Below, in pieces: positions 58,349 to 64,000 of a stretch of 64,000 nt of DNA. The stretch covers positions 35,847,361 through 35,911,360 of the forward strand of contig NC_133108.1 of the NCBI RefSeq assembly GCF_022965805.1, read 5' to 3'. This DNA comes from Primulina eburnea (taxonomy: Eukaryota > Streptophyta > Magnoliopsida > Lamiales > Gesneriaceae). A model generated the notes under the pieces. It saw only the letters and a program-made list of their open reading frames with translations, was not told the DNA's origin and ran no database searches. The position numbers and the translations under genes were made by a program. The stretch's first letter is position 1. Each line of letters starts with the position of its first letter.

Positions 58349-60955
58349 TCACCAGTTATAGTACATATCAAAACTAAAATCAGTAAAAGGATCAGAATAC
58401 ATCGAATACAATGGAACAGATGTCGTAGAATCAAACAAATGCGGATACGAATCTCGCATCTTACTCTCCAATTCCCACGTTGATTCTTCATCACCATGTC
58501 GTGTCCATTGCACTCGTACTGGAGGAATCGATTTGTTTCTCAATATCTTTTCCTTTCGATCCATAATGTGAACAGGTTGTTCAACATAGGAAAGAGAAGG
58601 ATCCAGTTCAACCTCATCAGGTGCAAGCACATGTGATGGATTTGGTTCATATTTCCTCAACAAAGAAACATGAAACACATCATGAATAGCAGATAGAGCT
58701 GGTGGCAATGCCAATCGATACGCAAGATCACCAACTCGATCCAAAATCTCGTATGGCCCAACATAACGAGGAGATAATTTCTCTCGCATGCCAAATCGAA
58801 CAGTGCCTCTAAAGGGAGATATTTTCAAAAACACTCTGTCATCTTTCTGGAATTCCAAGGGTCGTCTTCGTTTATTCGCATAACTCGTTTGACGATCCTG
58901 AGCAGCTTTCATCCGCTGCCGAATCAACTGAACCTTATCGTTCATTTCCTATATCATTTCAGGTCCAGTCAATTGTTTCTCTCCAATCTCATCCCAGAAT
59001 AATGGTGATCTACATCGTCTCCCATATAGAGCTTCAAACGGTGCCATACCGATACTCGTCTGAAAGCTATTATTATAAGAAAATTCAACCAATGGTAAGG
59101 CATATTGCCATCCCATTCTGAAGTCCATCACAACAGCACGCAACATATCTTCTAATGTTTGAATCGTACGCTCAGTATGGCCATCAGTTTGAGGATGATA
59201 AGCAGTACTCATAGCCAAACGCGTACCCATCGCTTCCTGAAAACCACCCCAGAATTTAGAAGCAAACCTGGGATCACGATCAGATACAATTGAGACTGGC
59301 ACACCGTGCAGTCTCACAACATTCTCGATGTATAAACGGGTCATTCTCTTATAAGGATAAGTCCGCTCATACGGAATAAAATGTGCAGATTTCGAAAGCC
59401 GATCAATAATAACCCAAATAGCATCACAGCCCTTGGGCTAGCGAGGTAAGTGAGTCACAAAATCCATAGCAATATGCTCCCAATTCCATTTCGGGATTTC
59501 GAGACTATGGAGCAAACCTCCAGGTTTCATTCTATCGGCTTTCACTTGCTGGCAGACAAGACATTTCGAAATAAACTCAGCAATGTCCTTCTTCATACGT
59601 CTCCACCAGAATTGAGGTCTCAATGTCAAATACATCTTCCGACCTCCCGGGTGAATACTGTATTTGCTACAATGTGCTTCACGAAGAAGGGCAGATTTCA
59701 AATCAGAATCATCAGGAACTACCAGCCGACCATTAAGTCGTAAAGAACCATCAGAAGAAATCTGAAATCCAGATTGATGTCCTGCAGATACAAGTTCTTT
59801 CGACTTTTGGATATGAGCATCGCTTCGTTGGGCCTTTCGTATCTTCGATATCGAGTTCGGCTCAATTTGCAATGCTGATACAGTGACATAATTCCAATTC
59901 GAGTGAAAAGTCCAACCAGAAGTACATATATCCTCATGTACCTTGGCGACATTTACAGAAGCTAGAACAGAATCATAAACTTTCCGGCTCAGGGCATCCG
60001 CAGTAACATTCACCGATCCAGGGTGATATTGAATCTCACAATCAAAATCCTTCAGGAGATCCATCCATCTGCGTTGCCTCATATTCAGATCAGATTGAGA
60101 AAAGAGATATTTCAGACTTTTATGGTCCGAATAAATAACAAATTTCTCTCCATACAAGTAATGGCGCCAAATCTTCAAAGAAAATACAATGGCGGCCAAT
60201 TCGAGATCATGAACAGGATAGCGTGTTTCATGAGATTTCAATTGACGAGACGCATAAGCAACCACTTTGCCATGTTGCATCAGAACACAGCCCAAGCCTT
60301 ACCAGACGCATCTGTACATACCACAAATCCTCCGGTACCTGAGGGGATAGTAATCACAGGTTCTGTGGTCAATCTCGTCTTCAATTCAAGAAAACTAGCT
60401 TCACATTCATCTGACCAAAGGAATCGCTGATTTTTCTGTGTCAGTTGAGTAATAGGTTTAGCTATCTTCGAAAATCTTTCAATAAAACGACGATAATAAC
60501 CAGCTAAACCCATGAAGCTACGGATCTCAGGGACATTCGTAGGTCTCGGCCAATTCAATACAGCTTCGACCTTAGCAGGATCAACAGACATGCCATGTCT
60601 CGAAATGACGTGGCCCAGAAATACCACTTTGTCCATCCAGAATTCACATTTGGACAATTTAGCATACAAATGACTAGTACGAAGAGTTTGAAGTACCAGT
60701 CTCAGATGTTCAGCATGCTCCTTCTTCGATTTCGAATATACAAGAATATCATCAATAAACACAATAACGAATCGGTCTAAATAATCTCGAAAGACCCTAT
60801 TCATTAAATCCATAAAGATAGCAGGAGCATTCGTAAGACCAAAAGGCATAACCAGGAATTCATGATGGCCATACATCGTACGAAAAGCAGTCTTAGGCAC
60901 ATCCTCGTCTCGAACTCGTACTTGATGATACCCAGAGCGAAGATCAATCTTCGAG
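58349..60955 (-). pseudogene. Ty3/gypsy chromovirus pol, 5' truncated
   Basis: Order on the - strand: reverse transcriptase from [11 protein letters not shown] (near 60945) through [15 protein letters not shown] and FIDDILVYS, RNase H ([18 protein letters not shown]), integrase zinc finger (HPGGRKMYL ... CLVCQQVK), integrase core ([34 protein letters not shown]) and a chromodomain-like C-terminus (VRVQWTRHGDEESTWE), ending at TGA 58349-58351. Breaks: a frameshift near 60290 in RNase H, TAG near 59436-59438 where integrase continues, and TAG near 58950 (PEMI*EMND). The N-terminal RT, protease and gag are missing; the breakpoint at 60956 meets a TIR element. It belongs to the Tekay/Del-like chromoviruses and is older than the gag-only element beside it. 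Confidence 0.93.
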
Positions 60956-61435
60956 TAAATTACTCACCTCTAATTTTTTTTTTACAAAAAATTATTGATG
61001 TGTTTGACAGCGTCAACCCTGCAATGAAAAATATTAAAACTACAATCATTATCATTATATATATAAAAAAATATTGATGTGTTTTTACAATAATGTTAAA
61101 ATTTTATGTTGGAGATTTTAACAATATTAACAATAGAATGCTGATTTTGGATTTTTAATGGGAAAGATTTGTAAAATCATCAAACTACTTGAGATATAGA
61201 TTACATTATGCGCGCGTAACTTTGTGAATTCAAATCAATTATCGACGGTGAAATTATAAATTTGATAATATAATTTATCACTTTCATTTTAATTAGTCAT
61301 GTAAGAATTTTAAATTTGTATTTTTAGTATAGTATATATTGTTCATTATTGTAGTTTAATATTTTTCATTGCAGTGTCGACGTTGTCAAACACATCAATA
61401 ATTTTCTGTAAAAAAAATTAGAGCTGAGTAATTTA
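60956..61435. mobile_element. TIR element with ~90-bp terminal inverted repeats
   Basis: Left arm TAAATTACTCACCTCTAATT..., through TTATTGATGTGTTTGACAGCG and CTGCAATGAAAAATATT (to about 61045), is mirrored by the right arm (about 61347-61435), e.g. CGTTGTCAAACACATCAATAA and GAGCTGAGTAATTTA. 480 bp, no coding sequence. TA at both borders may be the target duplication. The gypsy pol does not resume on its right side. Confidence 0.75.
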
Positions 61436-61529
61436 TAAAAAAAAATATAAGATTGAACAATTCATGACCATGGTGGTTGTTTACTTGATAATTTGGTGGA
61501 ATGCATTTTATTGATAATATTGATAAATA

Positions 61530-61790
61530 TAGCGACGGTTTTGTCCGTTGCTAAACGTAGCAACGATTTTTAAACCGTCGTCGATTTTAGCGACAGTTAT
61601 TATAAACCGTCGCTAATATAATTTTAGCAACGGTATAGGTATAACTTCCGTCGCTAAAGTCCGTCGCAAACACCGCGCTCCACCGTAACCGCGAATTAAG
61701 TTAGTTTTGCAAACCTTTTTTTTTTGAATTATTTTTGAAATTAAATTTAAAAATTAAATTAGTTTTAAAAAAAAACCCAGAATAAACGTG
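61530..61790. repeat. AGCGACGG cluster, CACTA-related fragment
   Basis: AGCGACGG/CCGTCGCT repeats (61530-61670) followed by TTAGTTTTGCAAACC and a TTTAAAAATTAAATTAG block collinear with 44330-44400, so it is a fragment of the same CACTA-like family; no terminus remains. Confidence 0.6.
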
Positions 61791-63287
61791 CTGACGTCTT
61801 TTGTGATTTTTTTACGGGATTGGTTTCCGAAATTTTGGTGTAATTTGGTGAAAGATTCATCCTAGTTCTTACTGTTTTTTTTATTTGAAAAATTTGAAGC
61901 CCATCTAATTTTTTTCTTAAATTTTTCGTGTGTTATGTCCCCCTTCTTGTTGCTGATGGTTATCTCCGCTGACCGTAGCTTGCTCCTTCACTTCCTTTCA
62001 TTGCATTCTCTCACTTTTACATTATGCATGGAATTACAGCAAGTATTTTTCAAATTTTTTGTGGGAAAAACCAGTCTTGGGGCCTTTTGGGAATTTAGGA
62101 GGTATTTTGCCTTTGTTGGATATAACTCTTTCTTGGAATTTTTTTACATATGCAGCAAAAAATTATGGGATTTTTTTGTTTTGGCTTTTTAAAGTGCTTC
62201 TGCAAGCTCCGTTTAGGTACCGTGCCGTTTGTTTTATTTATCTATTGTTAGTTTTTTAACCAAAGATTATCTGATTTTTCAGTTTAGGGGTTTCGTCTTT
62301 TTGGGTACTCTGTTTGCACGGGAATTTTTTTTCTTCTCCGATAATAGTTTTTTTGATAGTATTAGCGAACAATGGTAATTGTATCAAAATTAAAAAGAAT
62401 CAATTTTGTGACTTGATTCCAGATATCTTTATGCTTTTGCGCGGAACCAGACAATGGGTTATAATTGGGGATATGCTTTGCTGTATTTATTAGATAAACT
62501 TACATTTCTTTCCAAAAAAAAAAGAGAAAAGTTTAGTGCTTTTTCATTTAATATTCCAGTCTCTTGACTCTCAGGCTTGATTTTAAATTCTCCTGCTTAA
62601 ATTAAGCTTCAAATGCGTTTATTTTTTCCCAAAAAAATTAAAAGCGCCACTGTCTCCTCGATCATGCTTGTCTGCCTTGGATGTGCTAGTGCTTTCAGTT
62701 CATACTTCCATCTTTAAGCAATCATCTCTTTGTTATCTGAGAAGTGGAGTATCAATTGGAATATCCTTTTCATTCTTTTCAGTGTCTTTAATGCTACATG
62801 GGTTAGTTATTTATGCATTGAATCAGCATATTTCAGATGTGGAAACTTTGTAAAATTGCTTTCTCAAAGGTAAGTAAAGCTGTGTGGCTGTATGGTTCTT
62901 CTAATGAAATAAACAATCTTATTTTCTGCATTATTTTCAGCCCCACTTACCTCATGCGTATAAAAAATGACTACACATAAAACTCAACGGTTGCCTTGCC
63001 CCCGCATTCTTGTAGTTTTCAATATTTATTCCACTTCCCTACTCCAGCGGTGTTAGGCTTGAACTTTAGTCCCTTCCAACTGAGACCCAAAAAAAGAAAA
63101 GTGCTACAGTTTAAAATGTTTTGGATAAAATTTGAAAACGTTTAGGTATCTTCGCATCTGCTCGGTTACACCAGATCCATTCGAGGCCCTGCTTTTTTTC
63201 TTGTATTGTTTCAGCCCACGATGATGATATATTTGGGTGTTATACTTTACTGGAAATTCTGGTAATAGAATGTGACTGAGTATTGGC
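61791..63287. other. Unassigned stretch, possibly transcribed
   Basis: T-rich DNA with short frames, e.g. around 61935-62190 and 62668-62853, and several GT/AG-like borders (GGTAAGTAAAGC near 62870, TTATTTTCAG near 62931-62940). I recognise no protein. It could be the 5' part of a gene continuing beyond the window, or noise. Confidence 0.25.
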
Positions 63288-63468
63288 AAAAACTTGTGTG
63301 AGACAGTCTCACGGGTCGTATTTGTGAGACGGATCTCTTATTTGGGTCACCCATGAAAAAGTATTACTTTTTATGCTAAGAGTATTACTTTTTATTGTGA
63401 ATATGGGTAGGGTTGACCCGTCTCACGGATTATGACCCGTGAGACGGTCTCACATGAGACCTACTCCT
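63288..63468. mobile_element. MITE copy 10 (TGTGAGAC family), best preserved
   Basis: AAACTTGTGTGAGACAGTCTC at the left to GTGAGACGGTCTCACATGAG at the right, with the complete core; nearly the consensus of the family in this window. Confidence 0.9.
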
Positions 63469-64000
63469 GAGTATTAGTATTTATATTTTCTACGCCGCAT
63501 ATCTTTCTGTGACATTTGTTTCTTTACATGAAACCTGACATTAACTAGAAACATTATATCCCTGAAGAATTTGGCAGTAAAAAACTTATGTGAAAGGAAT
63601 AGAGGAGCACATGACTAGTTAAAAGAATCACATACTCTCTTTACTTTTTACCAGATTGTACCTGCATCAATGGCTTTGAAACCTCATTATATTTGTGACT
63701 GCATGCGTTTTCTTAATGGGGCCACACCAAGATTTCAAATATTACTTGGGGAAGCTGTTCTTGTACAATTTTCAGAGCTGGGAGGATTGACCCCACACAC
63801 TTCCTATATGGAACTTTTTGAATTTTATTGTAATTTATGCAAGATTTTCTCATTAAATGTTTCATTGAGTTGGCCCTCCGGCCTCAACTAAACTCTTTTC
63901 TTTCTTGGCAATCTAAGATCAATCATTTTTGGTTCTAATTTTATAAATTTTTGCTGCCGGAAATTCACCAAATTTTTTGGTAGTCTATTTTGAGTTTTGA
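63469..64000. other. Unassigned right edge
   Basis: An open stretch from ATG 63670 to 63891 (MALKPHYICDCMRFLNG...) follows an acceptor-like TTTTTACCAG (about 63645-63654). I do not recognise it; it may be an exon of a gene that extends past the window. Confidence 0.25.

Noticed and set aside
60023..60430. 135-codon + strand ORF
   Set aside because: Lies antisense to the RNase H part of the chromovirus pol, whose motifs are unmistakable on the - strand.

Overview
This window looks like repeat-rich nuclear DNA of a flowering plant. It has spliced genes with GT/AG introns, AT-rich spacers, Ty1/copia and Ty3/gypsy retrotransposons, hAT-, Mutator-, Harbinger- and CACTA-type DNA elements, and land-plant protein families (TFIIIA, VQ protein, receptor-like kinase). 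The env-like ORF of the Sirevirus-type element at the left edge resembles, from memory, proteins abundant in Gesneriaceae such as Dorcoceras. I therefore suspect Lamiales/Gesneriaceae, but that is recollection and not proof.

Only two genes look functional. One is a six-exon TFIIIA gene on the + strand (10313-12314). Its second intron carries a clear 5S-rRNA-like cassette exon (P5SM, about 10799-10950) that would put a stop codon in the message when included; in known plants this exon controls TFIIIA by alternative splicing. The other is an intronless VQ-motif gene on the - strand (24479-25111). A receptor-like kinase C-terminal fragment (45639-46665, -) appears to be a pseudogene with a disrupted DFG motif.

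Layout: 1-6185, 3' half of a decayed Sirevirus-type copia (pol end, env-like ORF, PPT, LTR). 6186-9425, about twelve copies of a ~219-bp tandem repeat with a 660-bp solo LTR inside. 9.4-12.6 kb, TFIIIA. 12.6-24.4 kb, gene-poor DNA with many ~180-bp palindromic MITEs, a decayed copia gag and a hAT element nested in another. 24.5-25.1 kb, VQ gene. 28.8-49.8 kb, three copies of one segmental duplication (28.8, 29.55-41.33 and 46.88-49.79 kb) in which different transposons sit in different copies, so each copy serves as the empty site for the others. The middle copy holds two hAT elements, a MITE split by a gypsy solo LTR, and a 6.6-kb Tnt1/Tork-like copia that itself carries a solo LTR. 51.47-58.34 kb, a young gag-only LTR element with 2,022-bp LTRs, inserted just after the stop of an inverted, decayed chromovirus pol (58.35-60.96 kb). 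61-64 kb, a TIR element, a CACTA-related fragment, a MITE and no gene I can recognise.

Target-site duplications were read by eye for most insertions and give a relative order of events. I found no rRNA gene, tRNA gene or CRISPR array. The most noteworthy items are the P5SM exon, the duplication with reciprocal empty sites, the gag-only retrotransposon, and two LTR loci that share an AGATGTT/AACATCT dyad.
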